Of a stretch of 36,497 nucleotides of DNA, positions 23,909 to 30,252 are shown one piece after another. The notes beneath the pieces were generated by a model. The model was not told where the DNA came from and did no database searches. It was given only the letters and a program-made list of their open reading frames with translations. Within the stretch, counting starts at the first letter, position 1, and each line of letters opens with the position of its first letter. The position numbers and the translations under genes are program-made. The stretch comes from Xanthobacteraceae bacterium (lineage in GTDB: Bacteria; Pseudomonadota; Alphaproteobacteria; Rhizobiales; Xanthobacteraceae), in NCBI GenBank assembly GCA_019747015.1, contig JAIERI010000057.1, positions 1-36,497 of the forward strand. The letters run 5' to 3'.

Positions 23909-24323
23909 ACCTGTTTGGTTGACCGAGGCGCAGGTTGATCGCATTAATCAGAGGCTCGTCGAACAAACCGGCGAGCCTCATGTTTTATTACATCCTGGTT
24001 TGCTAGCGAGCGGGATGGCGCGGCCTATTAACCGGTGGGCCTATGGCGAACAAGATGTGGCGAACCTCGCCGGTATTCTGTTGCTTGGCATCGGTATGAA
24101 CCATCCGTTTCAGCAGGGCAATAAGCGCACTGCCCTGACCGCTGCAAAGGTATTTCTTCAGTTCAACGGATATAGTTTTGTGGCTCCAGATTCTGAACCA
24201 TTAGGCGCGCTAATCGAGCGGTCAATTACGGGGATGATATCCGAGGCCGTTTTTCTAAAAGCTATGCGCAGTTGTGCCATTCTTACTGAAGAATGGCGTA
24301 TCTTTCAAGAAACGCAAACTTAG
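23898..24323 (+). CDS. Fic/Doc-family protein (death-on-curing-like toxin)
   Basis: This 141-aa single Fic domain keeps the order of Doc-like proteins: ITEAQ-type start (WLTEAQVDRINQRLVEQTGE), AYGEQDVANLAGILLLGIGMNHPF, then the active-site HPFQQGNKRTAL (His 69) and AAKVFLQFNGYSF. Fic enzymes transfer AMP, and Doc transfers phosphate, to a target protein. In the canonical motif HPFx(D/E)GNxR an acidic residue binds Mg; here it is Gln, which may lower or change activity. No ATG fits. TTG 23898 is the best start, and the frame is open to a TTG at 23868. It sits between protease and MCP with an intrinsic terminator behind it. Confidence 0.8.
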   Translation: MPSEPVWLTEAQVDRINQRLVEQTGEPHVLLHPGLLASGMARPINRWAYGEQDVANLAGILLLGIGMNHPFQQGNKRTALTAAKVFLQFNGYSFVAPDSEPLGALIERSITGMISEAVFLKAMRSCAILTEEWRIFQETQT

Positions 24324-24353
24324 CCCGCGTTTTATCTTTCCATACCTGACAAT

Positions 24354-24378
24354 CGCCGCCCCACCGGGCGGCGTTTTT
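24354..24378 (+). terminator. Intrinsic terminator between Fic/Doc gene and MCP gene
   Basis: CGCCGCCC (24354-24361), loop CACC and GGGCGGCG (24366-24373) form a perfect 8-bp stem followed by TTTTT. It ends 31 nt before the MCP ATG. There is too little room between hairpin and RBS for a full promoter, so MCP must be reached by read-through or antitermination, or from a promoter inside the hairpin region. Confidence 0.75.
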
Positions 24379-24409
24379 GTTTGCCCAACCCAATCCACAG
24401 GAGAACCAC

Positions 24410-25708
24410 ATGGACATCGATATCCAGGACCACATTCAAGATCACGCGCCGGAGCACAAGGCCGGCATCTCGTCCGCGCAGCGCGGCGAGCACGACGCCT
24501 TCATGCAGATGTTCGAGGAATTCAAATCCTCGAACGACGAGCGCCTGGCCTCGCTGGGCCGCCGCGGCGACGTGCTGCTGGATGAAAAGGTTGACCGCAT
24601 CAATTCCGCGCTCGACGCGCAGATGAAGCGCATCGACGATCTGGCGCTGAAGAACGCGCGGCCTTTGCTCGAAGGCAACCGGCTCGAAGGAAATCGGCGT
24701 GATGGCACGCGTGCCCGCACCGCCGGCTCCGCCGCGCGCGAACACAAGAGCGCGTTCGATGCTTACGTGCGCGGCGGCGAAAGCGCCGGCCTCAAGGCAA
24801 TCGAGACCAAGGCGCTGTCCTCGGGTTCGGACGCCGATGGCGGCTATCTCGTGCCGGACGAACTCGAGCACGAGATCGGCCAGCGCCTGGCTGCGATTTC
24901 GCCGATCCGCGCCATCTCGATGGTGCGCGAGATTTCCGGCGGCGTTTACAAAAAGCCGTTCATGACCGCGGGACCGGCCACCGGCTGGGTCGGCGAGACG
25001 GATGCGCGCACGCAGACCACTTCGCCCACGCTCGACGCCCTGAGCTTTCCGGCGATGGAGCTTTACGCCATGCCGGCGGCGACCGCGACGCTGCTCGATG
25101 ACTCCGCCGTCAACATCGACGAGTGGATCGCTTCGGAGGTCGAGCTGACCTTCGCGGTGCAGGAGGGCGCGGCGTTCGTCAACGGCGACGGCACCAACAA
25201 GCCGAAGGGCTTTTTGAATTACACCGCCGTCGCCAACGCCTCATGGACCTGGGGCAATCTCGGCTATATCGCCTCGGGTTCGGCCGGTGCGTTTCCGGCG
25301 AGCAATCCTTCCGACGTGCTGATCGATCTGATCTATGCGCTGAAGGCCGGCTACCGGCAGAACGGCACGTTTGTGATGAACCGCAAGACGCAGGCGGCGA
25401 TCCGCAAGTTCAAGGATTCTGGCGGCGATTATCTCTGGCAGCCGCCGACCCAGGCCGGCGGGCGCGCGTCATTGATGACGTTTCCGCTGATCGAGGCCGA
25501 GGACATGCCGGACGTCGCCGCCAATTCGCTCTCCATCGCGTTCGGCGATTTCAGGCGCGGCTATCTGATCGTGGACCGGCTCGGCGTTCGCGTGCTGCGC
25601 GATCCGTATTCCGCAAAACCCTACGTGCTGTTCTACACCACCAAGCGCGTCGGCGGCGGCGTGCAGGATTTCGAGGCCATCAAGCTGGTGAAATTCGCGG
25701 CGAGTTGA
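24410..25708 (+). CDS. HK97-family major capsid protein (GTA g5)
   Basis: This 432-aa protein forms the icosahedral head. The first about 130 residues are a helical, charged scaffold-like region (DEKVDRINSALDAQMKRIDDL) that the prohead protease would remove. The mature part shows ETKALSSGSDADGGYLVPDEL, then PIRAISMVREISGGVYKKPF, AAFVNGDGTNKPKGFLNY and a C-terminal NSLSIAFGDFRRGYLIVDRL with PYVLFYTTKRVGGGVQDFEAIK, the standard HK97/GTA capsid pattern. CAGGAGAACC precedes ATG 24410 (strong SD). Intrinsic terminators flank it on both sides. The segment 25523-25638 is copied at 27066-27181 in the accessory island downstream. Confidence 0.96.
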   Translation: MDIDIQDHIQDHAPEHKAGISSAQRGEHDAFMQMFEEFKSSNDERLASLGRRGDVLLDEKVDRINSALDAQMKRIDDLALKNARPLLEGNRLEGNRRDGTRARTAGSAAREHKSAFDAYVRGGESAGLKAIETKALSSGSDADGGYLVPDELEHEIGQRLAAISPIRAISMVREISGGVYKKPFMTAGPATGWVGETDARTQTTSPTLDALSFPAMELYAMPAATATLLDDSAVNIDEWIASEVELTFAVQEGAAFVNGDGTNKPKGFLNYTAVANASWTWGNLGYIASGSAGAFPASNPSDVLIDLIYALKAGYRQNGTFVMNRKTQAAIRKFKDSGGDYLWQPPTQAGGRASLMTFPLIEAEDMPDVAANSLSIAFGDFRRGYLIVDRLGVRVLRDPYSAKPYVLFYTTKRVGGGVQDFEAIKLVKFAAS

Positions 25709-25739
25709 AGGCGGCGAATGACTTCAAACGATCATTGCA

Positions 25740-25765
25740 CGGCGCGCGAACAGCGCGCCGTTTTT
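25740..25765 (+). terminator. Intrinsic terminator between MCP gene and nuclease-toxin gene
   Basis: CGGCGCGC (25740-25747), loop GAACA and GCGCGCCG (25753-25760) form a perfect 8-bp stem followed by TTTTT. It lies 31 nt after the MCP stop and 31 nt before the ATG of the nuclease gene. Confidence 0.8.
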
Positions 25766-25796
25766 GTTTCAAATCGCAAATCCGGGACCGCGCCGC

Positions 25797-26693
25797 ATGA
25801 ACCCGCGCGAGGCTGCCTTTCTGCGTCATCAGCAAGAGCGATGGCTGCGGCCGGACGCATATCGGTGGGTGCGATCGGATGCGGTGCGCTATCTGAAGCC
25901 CGGTTCAGATTTAACAAGTGCGCTTCCCGCATTGGACCGCAAATACAGTCCCAGCCAGCCGCGTGTTCCGGCGGGCAGCGGACGCGAGAGTGGCCGCTGG
26001 ACGGATGGAAGTTCGGGCGGCGATGGCGCCCCCGGCAGCATCGCGCAGCCGATGGGCAACATCGACTTCGGCGATCTGCCGAATTTCAGCGATCTGTTTG
26101 CGCTGTTTCAGATTGCGCCGGGCGACTTCGACCTCAATGGCGTTCAACTCGCCGGCGATCCGCCGCCGGGTGACAGCCCTGAACTTCCATCCAACGACCC
26201 ACCGGAAATTCCAACGGAGCGGCCCTCGACTGGCAGTGAGCGAATGGGTTTTGTAAGGGCTGCCGCGCAGTGGATCGGTCTTGTTGGCCGTTATTCGCCA
26301 GTGGTGAGTACATATTTTGAGGCGTTGGATCAGATCGAACAGATCAAGGCTCTCACCGACGTTATCAAATCGTCCAATGATCCGCCAAAGAATCTTGAGG
26401 AGCTTCAAGCGCTGGTTGGCTCAGCCAGTCAGCCGGGGTATCATGACCATCACATTGTGGAGGAGAAGGCTGCGCAAAATGCAGGAATTCCGGAGAGCTT
26501 CATTCAGGGTCGCGACAATCTTGCTCGTATTCCAACTCTAAAGCATTACGATATCACGGCAGATTATCAAAGAACTGAACTTCAGCCGGACGGGAGTTTT
26601 CGCTCTCTGCGGGAATTTCTACAGGATAAGGATTTTGAAACAAGACGCGCTTACGGATTGGCTATAATGAGAAAAAATGGTGTGCTTAAATGA
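25797..26693 (+). CDS. Polymorphic-toxin-like protein with C-terminal HNH/EndoVII-type nuclease
   Basis: This 298-aa protein has three parts. The N-terminus (EAAFLRHQQERWLRPDAYRW..., about 1-48) runs into RKYSPSQPRVPAGSGRESG (about 48-66), a motif seen at the start of many rhizobial phage-associated effectors. A Pro/Asp-rich linker covers about 70-150. The C-terminal 85 residues resemble HNH/EndoVII-fold nucleases: GYHDHHIVEEKAAQ (His 216, 218, 219), then GRDNLARIPTLKHYDIT (Asn 241, His 250). No signal peptide is present. Its stop overlaps the start of a DUF2019 gene in ATGA, so toxin and presumed immunity protein are made together. It follows the MCP gene and a terminator. Nuclease activity and target are inferred. 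Confidence 0.78.
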   Translation: MNPREAAFLRHQQERWLRPDAYRWVRSDAVRYLKPGSDLTSALPALDRKYSPSQPRVPAGSGRESGRWTDGSSGGDGAPGSIAQPMGNIDFGDLPNFSDLFALFQIAPGDFDLNGVQLAGDPPPGDSPELPSNDPPEIPTERPSTGSERMGFVRAAAQWIGLVGRYSPVVSTYFEALDQIEQIKALTDVIKSSNDPPKNLEELQALVGSASQPGYHDHHIVEEKAAQNAGIPESFIQGRDNLARIPTLKHYDITADYQRTELQPDGSFRSLREFLQDKDFETRRAYGLAIMRKNGVLK

Positions 26694-27055
26694 GAGGCGC
26701 TGTTCTTTCCGAATTAAATATCGAGGATCTCGTCGAACGATTTGTTCAGCTGAGTCTTCAAGAAGACGTTGCTGCAAATGTACTGCGTGTTTCCCTCGTG
26801 AATCGATTAGTTGTTCAGATTCATGAAATCAGCAAGGAGCTAGCACGGCGCCCTGGTGATCAACGGCTGGTGTTAACCAAGCTTTTTTCTCATCCGAATC
26901 TTCAGGTTCGCTTTAACGTGGCGACCAATCTTTTTAGTCTCGTCCCAGCGGAAGCTCGGAGGCAGATCGAAGAGATTGCTGATTCGAAGGTGTATCCCAT
27001 TGCCGGTCATGCAGGCACATATCTTCTGATACTCGATGGCCCCTTATCGAACTAG
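26690..27055 (+). CDS. DUF2019 protein, probable immunity protein 1
   Basis: This 121-aa helical protein of the DUF2019 family shows LNIEDLVERFVQLSLQEDVAAN, RLVVQIHEISKELARRPGDQRLVLTKLFSHPNLQVRFNVATN and AEARRQIEEIADSKVYPIAGHAG. This HEAT-repeat-like plan is found next to toxins in polymorphic toxin loci, where DUF2019 proteins are predicted immunity factors. The start ATG overlaps the stop of the nuclease gene by 4 nt (ATGA), the usual coupling of toxin and immunity. It is AT-richer than the GTA genes. Its immunity function is inferred from family context and coupling. Confidence 0.82.
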   Translation: MRGAVLSELNIEDLVERFVQLSLQEDVAANVLRVSLVNRLVVQIHEISKELARRPGDQRLVLTKLFSHPNLQVRFNVATNLFSLVPAEARRQIEEIADSKVYPIAGHAGTYLLILDGPLSN

Positions 27056-27065
27056 GACAGTGGCG

Positions 27066-27188
27066 AATTCGCTCTCCATCGCGTTCGGCGATTTCAGGCG
27101 CGGCTATCTGATCGTGGACCATCTCGGCGTGCGGGTGCTGCGCGATCCGTATTCCGCAAAGCCCTACGTGCTGTTCTACACGGGGTGA
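27066..27188 (+). pseudogene. Truncated copy of the MCP 3' region
   Basis: Positions 27066-27181 align without gaps to 25523-25638 of the MCP gene with five mismatches in 116 nt. In frame it encodes NSLSIAFGDFRRGYLIVD, a changed His for Arg, and PYSAKPYVLFYTG before a TGA at 27186-27188. It has no start codon, and the last 23 residues of MCP are missing. It is a recombination scar lying directly before the second DUF2019 gene. Confidence 0.9.
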
Positions 27189-27195
27189 TGAAACC

Positions 27196-27570
27196 ATGAG
27201 ACGCTGGACGGCGCTTCAGAAGGAATCCGTTGAGGAGCTTGTCGCTCGTTTCACAGCCATCGCGCTCAAACAGCATGAAGCTGTCCTTTATCGCCAAACC
27301 ACTAAATACAATCGTCTTTATGATCAGGTGGTCGCAGTAAAAGATGAACTCAAGTCACGTAATGACGATGAGCGCCGGGCACTGACGTCTCTCTACACTT
27401 ACCCGAACGCAATGGTTCGGCTCCAGGCCGCTCGTGCTAATCTCGCTCTCGGCTATACTGAGGCGCGAAATGTAATTCAGTCGATTGTAGACAGCGATGA
27501 TCAGCCTCTGGCGTTTCACGCCGGCATGACGCTTTCGAATCTGGACCGGGGTTTTTACAAGCCGACTTAA
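27196..27570 (+). CDS. DUF2019 protein, orphan immunity protein 2
   Basis: This 124-aa member of the same family as the gene at 26690 is clearly divergent. Seen: QKESVEELVARFTAIALKQHEAV, YNRLYDQVVAVKDELKSRNDDERRALTSLYTYPNAMVRLQAA and EARNVIQSIVDSDDQPLAFHAGMTLSNLDRGFYKPT, closer to the classical DUF2019 consensus. GGGGTGA lies before ATG 27196. No toxin gene stands next to it; instead it is preceded by the MCP fragment. This looks like an orphan immunity gene left from an earlier or displaced cassette. It could still protect against sister cells with the matching toxin. That role is inference. Confidence 0.82.
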   Translation: MRRWTALQKESVEELVARFTAIALKQHEAVLYRQTTKYNRLYDQVVAVKDELKSRNDDERRALTSLYTYPNAMVRLQAARANLALGYTEARNVIQSIVDSDDQPLAFHAGMTLSNLDRGFYKPT

Positions 27571-27639
27571 GTTGTGCGGAACTTAAGACATATGCCGATG
27601 TTTGGAGTATCGTGTGATGAACTACACCGGTGAAGGCGG

Positions 27640-27870
27640 ATGATGAAAAATATCTACCTACTTGTTGTCGCGTTCTTGCCGCTAGTTGCTTGCGATATGA
27701 CCTCAACGCCCGCCTCCGCCCGTGGCGGCGGGCCCAACCAATCGAACTGGGCGGGCTATCAGCGGCGGCTCGTGGAGTCGCGCAGCCAGCTCGGCACGAC
27801 GCAGCCTTACACCACGCCGCCGTCGGCCTATCCCGGCAAGAAGTGGCGCAAGCGCGGCAAGCGCAAATGA
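27640..27870 (+). CDS. Small lipoprotein, hypothetical
   Basis: This 76-aa protein has a lipoprotein signal (MMKNIYLLVVAFLPLVAC, with lipobox LVAC) and a short Gly/Pro/Ser-rich mature part ending in a strongly basic tail (GKKWRKRGKRK). A GAAGG site stands before the tandem ATG codons (27640/27643). No family recognised. Small lipoproteins near toxin cassettes can be immunity or lysis factors, but nothing supports this here beyond position. Confidence 0.6.
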   Translation: MMKNIYLLVVAFLPLVACDMTSTPASARGGGPNQSNWAGYQRRLVESRSQLGTTQPYTTPPSAYPGKKWRKRGKRK

Positions 27871-27945
27871 CATTGTCATTGCCGGACTTGATCCGGCAAT
27901 CATCTTTTAAAATGATGGATGCCCGGGTCGAGCCCGGGCATGACA
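27866..27945. repeat. Mobile palindromic repeat (REP-like) of the Bradyrhizobiaceae type
   Basis: Three hairpins follow each other: ATTGCCGGA/TCCGGCAAT around 27875-27897, ATCATCTTTT/AAAATGAT at about 27898-27915, and ATGCCCGGG/CCCGGGCAT at 27918-27940. The text GCCGGACTTGATCCGGCAAT with GTCGAGCCCGGGCATGAC is the typical sequence of short intergenic palindromes that occur in many copies in Bradyrhizobium and Rhodopseudomonas genomes. It marks the right end of the lipoprotein gene and may also act as a terminator. Confidence 0.7.
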
Positions 27946-27977
27946 CAGTTGAGATAGCCTTTCAAAATCGCGCAGCC

Positions 27978-28078
27978 AAATCGCCGCGCTCCGGCTTCGC
28001 TGTCTGCGCGATCTGGGCTCTATAAAGTGTCAGCGGCTTTGCCCCGGTGAGATTGCCGCAGGCATCGAAATTGTTCGC
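27978..28078 (-). pseudogene. Decayed copy of the trypsin-gene 3' end
   Basis: This stretch resembles 28537-28640, the 3' end of the intact trypsin gene. A 76-nt part has 55 matches (about 72%), and about 100 nt align with a 2-nt gap. On the minus strand it encodes ANNFDACGNLTG and PLTLYRAQIAQTA, compared with ANNSDGCGGLTG and PLTLYKDWIVQTA in the intact protein, then runs out of frame. It lies just upstream of the avidin gene, which therefore stands between a broken and an intact trypsin 3' end. Confidence 0.75.
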
Positions 28079-28154
28079 ATGCTTCGAATCCACGGATAGA
28101 AATTATCCCGCTGCTCCCCTAAGGTGCCCGTCATTATTGGGGGAGATATTGCGA

Positions 28155-28538
28155 ATGTTACAGGAAAAGGCGCTTGCGCGCGCGAAAGCCGGCACCGGAG
28201 CTGCAATCGATTTTTCGGGGACCTGGATAAACGAGCTTAAATCCGAAGCCGTTCTGGTCCAGGCCAACAATGTGCTTTCAGGGACGTATCTGAGCGCTGT
28301 CAGCAGCGACGGAACGCAAACCACCGGCGATCTTCAAGGTTATATCGACGGCGATCTTATTTCCTTTGTGGTCCACTGGCGCAATTTTCAGGCAATCACC
28401 GCATGGGTCGGGCAATTGGATCCGGCAGCACCGAAGGAAACGATCAACACGTTGTGGCAGATGACAAAGCAGGTTTCGGCTGGCGACGAGTGGGCATCGA
28501 TCAACGCCGGGGCCGATTACTTCACGCGAAAGCCCTAA
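28155..28538 (+). CDS. Avidin/streptavidin-family biotin-binding protein (bradavidin-like)
   Basis: This 127-aa protein has the avidin barrel pattern: FSGTWINELKSEAVLV, LSGTYLSAVSSDG, SFVVHWRNFQAITAWVGQ, INTLWQMT and DEWASINAGADYFTRKP. Aligned by eye to streptavidin, the biotin contacts N23, S27, Y43, S45, W79, T90, W92, W108, W120 and D128 correspond to N26, S30, Y45, S47, W75, T82, W84, W101, W113 and D121. Streptavidin S88 is Ala 80 here, and the loop between W79 and W92 is four residues shorter. W120 is kept, so tetramer-type binding is possible. No signal peptide is present, unlike most secreted avidins. GGGGAG precedes ATG 28155. Cytosolic or particle-associated biotin binding is open. 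Confidence 0.9.
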   Translation: MLQEKALARAKAGTGAAIDFSGTWINELKSEAVLVQANNVLSGTYLSAVSSDGTQTTGDLQGYIDGDLISFVVHWRNFQAITAWVGQLDPAAPKETINTLWQMTKQVSAGDEWASINAGADYFTRKP

Positions 28539-29296
28539 ATCGCCGCGCCCCAGCTGCGCGCGGTCTGCACGATCCAGTCCTTGTAAAGCGTCAGCGGCGT
28601 GATGCCGGTGAGGCCGCCGCAGCCGTCGGAATTATTGGCGCCGGTCGACCAGCTCACCACGCCGACGATCACGCTGCGCCCGTCCTGATCTTCGAACGCC
28701 GGCGCGCCGGAATCGCCGGTGCAGCCGCCCATGCCCGCGCGCTTGTTTTGCGTGAGCGGATCGACCAGGCGGATCTGCAGCATGCCGGGCTGGCCGGTGA
28801 CGGCGAGCGCCGCTGCGCGCACGGTGCCGACATCGTCGCCGGTCGATGAAGTGACGCCGACGCCCGCGACGGTGAAATGCGCGCCAAGAGTCACGGGCAG
28901 GCGCGGCGCGCCGAGCGGCGCGGGCGCTTTCGCGGGAACGGCGGAGGGCAGTCGCAGCAGCGCGACATCGGCGGTGGCGCGATGCGCCGCCATCGCCTGC
29001 GCGTTGTATTGCGGATGGGTCAGCACGCTCTGCGCGGTCAGAAGTCTTGGCGGCGTGGTGGTGTTATCGATCACGCGATAGGACGTACCGGGCGAGATGC
29101 AATGCGCGGCGGTGAGCACGATATTCGCCGCGATCAGCGATCCCGAGCAAACATTGCCGCGCGAGCCGGTGATCGTGACCACGGCGCGCGCCACGGATTC
29201 GCTCGGCGCCGAACGGCTGCCGGTGATGGCGAGCGCGGGCGCCGTCAGTATGGCGCTGATTGCACACATAACAATGAGACGAGGCCACTGCGTCAT
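28535..29296 (-). CDS. Secreted trypsin-like serine protease (S1 family)
   Basis: This 253-aa protein has a signal peptide (LIVMCAISAILTAPALA) and a chymotrypsin-fold domain with the full catalytic triad: His 65 (LTAAHC), Asp 110 (TADVALLRL) and Ser 196 (CTGDSGAPAF). SWSTGANNSDGCGG follows and supports a disulfide near the active site. It should act in the periplasm or outside. ATG 29296 begins the signal peptide; the frame continues open for 174 codons upstream, but those are antisense to the adaptor gene and not coding. It stands opposite to all GTA genes, overlapping the avidin stop by 4 nt, and interrupts the MCP-adaptor junction. It is cargo, not structure. Confidence 0.9.
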   Translation of the reverse strand: MTQWPRLIVMCAISAILTAPALAITGSRSAPSESVARAVVTITGSRGNVCSGSLIAANIVLTAAHCISPGTSYRVIDNTTTPPRLLTAQSVLTHPQYNAQAMAAHRATADVALLRLPSAVPAKAPAPLGAPRLPVTLGAHFTVAGVGVTSSTGDDVGTVRAAALAVTGQPGMLQIRLVDPLTQNKRAGMGGCTGDSGAPAFEDQDGRSVIVGVVSWSTGANNSDGCGGLTGITPLTLYKDWIVQTARSWGAAI

Positions 29297-29350
29297 TCCG
29301 CAGCATGAGCCTTCGCGCGCCGGTTTTGTCAACTGAAAGAGACGTGAATC

Positions 29351-29920
29351 ATGTCCGCCATACTTTTGACCGGGCCTGCAAGCGAGCCGCTGTCGCTCAC
29401 CGAGGCCAAGGATTTTCTGCGCGTCGAGCATGATGACGACGACAGCGTGATCGCGGCGCTGATCGGCGCGGCGCGTAACCATGTCGAGGCGCTCACGCGG
29501 CTGGGCCTGATGATGCAGACATGGCGCATCGTTCTCGATCGCTGGCCGGAGCAGGGACGGATCAAGCCCCGGCTGGGTCCGCTGCAATCGCTCGCCGCCG
29601 CACGGGTTTATAATGAGGCGAATGTCGCCAGCGTGGTCGATACCGGGCGCTTTGTGATCGATCGGGCTGCGGGCACGATCGCCGCGCCGTGCTGGTCGCT
29701 GCCGCCGCCTGGCCGCGCGGTGGCCGGCATCGAGCTGGATGTCGCGATCGGTTTTGGCGCGGCGTCCACCGACATGCCGCAGGTTTTGCTGCAGGCGATC
29801 CGCATGCTGGTCGCGCACTGGTATGAGAACCGCAGCCTCGTCACCATCGGTTCGAGCGTAGCGATGCTGCCGCCGAGCGTGAACGCGATGATCTCGTCGT
29901 ATCGAGTGATGTCATTATGA
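29351..29920 (+). CDS. Head-tail adaptor, gp6-like (GTA g6)
   Basis: This 189-aa connector protein forms a ring under the portal and joins head and tail. Seen: EPLSLTEAKDFLRVEHDDDDSVIAALIGAARNHVEALT, the helical N-terminus typical of phage gp6-like connectors, a strand-rich middle, and a C-terminal PQVLLQAIRMLVAHWYENRSLV. The pattern and length fit RcGTA g6. Its start codon is 54 nt from the divergent trypsin gene. The stop overlaps the next gene's start by ATGA (29917-29920), beginning the tightly packed tail block. Confidence 0.93.
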   Translation: MSAILLTGPASEPLSLTEAKDFLRVEHDDDDSVIAALIGAARNHVEALTRLGLMMQTWRIVLDRWPEQGRIKPRLGPLQSLAAARVYNEANVASVVDTGRFVIDRAAGTIAAPCWSLPPPGRAVAGIELDVAIGFGAASTDMPQVLLQAIRMLVAHWYENRSLVTIGSSVAMLPPSVNAMISSYRVMSL

Positions 29921-30237
29921 TTGACCCGGGACAATTGAAAACGCGGCTGGTTCTTCAGCAGCCGGTGGAGACGCCGGACGATCAGGGCGGCGTGGTCCGC
30001 ACCTGGACCGCTTTCGCTACCGTGTGGGCGCAGGTGACGCCGCTGGCCGCGCGCAACAGCGTCGAAGCGGATGCTGACGGTGCGACGCAAAATTATCGCA
30101 TCGTGATGCGCGGCAATTTTAGCCTGACACTGGCGCATCGTCTTCTCGACGGCGCGCGCATCTACACTATTGATGCAATCCGTGACCGTGACGACCGCCG
30201 CTTTCTCGACATCGACGCGCATCTGCGCATCAGCTAA
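29917..30237 (+). CDS. Head closure / head-tail joining protein (GTA g7)
   Basis: This 106-aa protein of the SPP1 gp16-like family starts with PGQLKTRLVLQQPVETPDDQGGVVRTWTAFATVWAQVTPL, the diagnostic head-closure N-terminus, and ends with a strand-rich GARIYTIDAIRDRDDRRFLDIDAHLRIS. It stoppers the portal after packaging and links to the tail terminator. It is coupled to g6 by an ATGA overlap. Length and order match RcGTA g7. Confidence 0.92.
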   Translation: MIDPGQLKTRLVLQQPVETPDDQGGVVRTWTAFATVWAQVTPLAARNSVEADADGATQNYRIVMRGNFSLTLAHRLLDGARIYTIDAIRDRDDRRFLDIDAHLRIS

Positions 30238-30252
30238 TTCAGAGACATTCAC

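Noticed and set aside
29297-29818. N-terminal extension of the trypsin gene (174 extra codons)
   Set aside because: The extension is antisense to the g6 adaptor gene, lacks coding character, and would bury the signal peptide that begins at ATG 29296.
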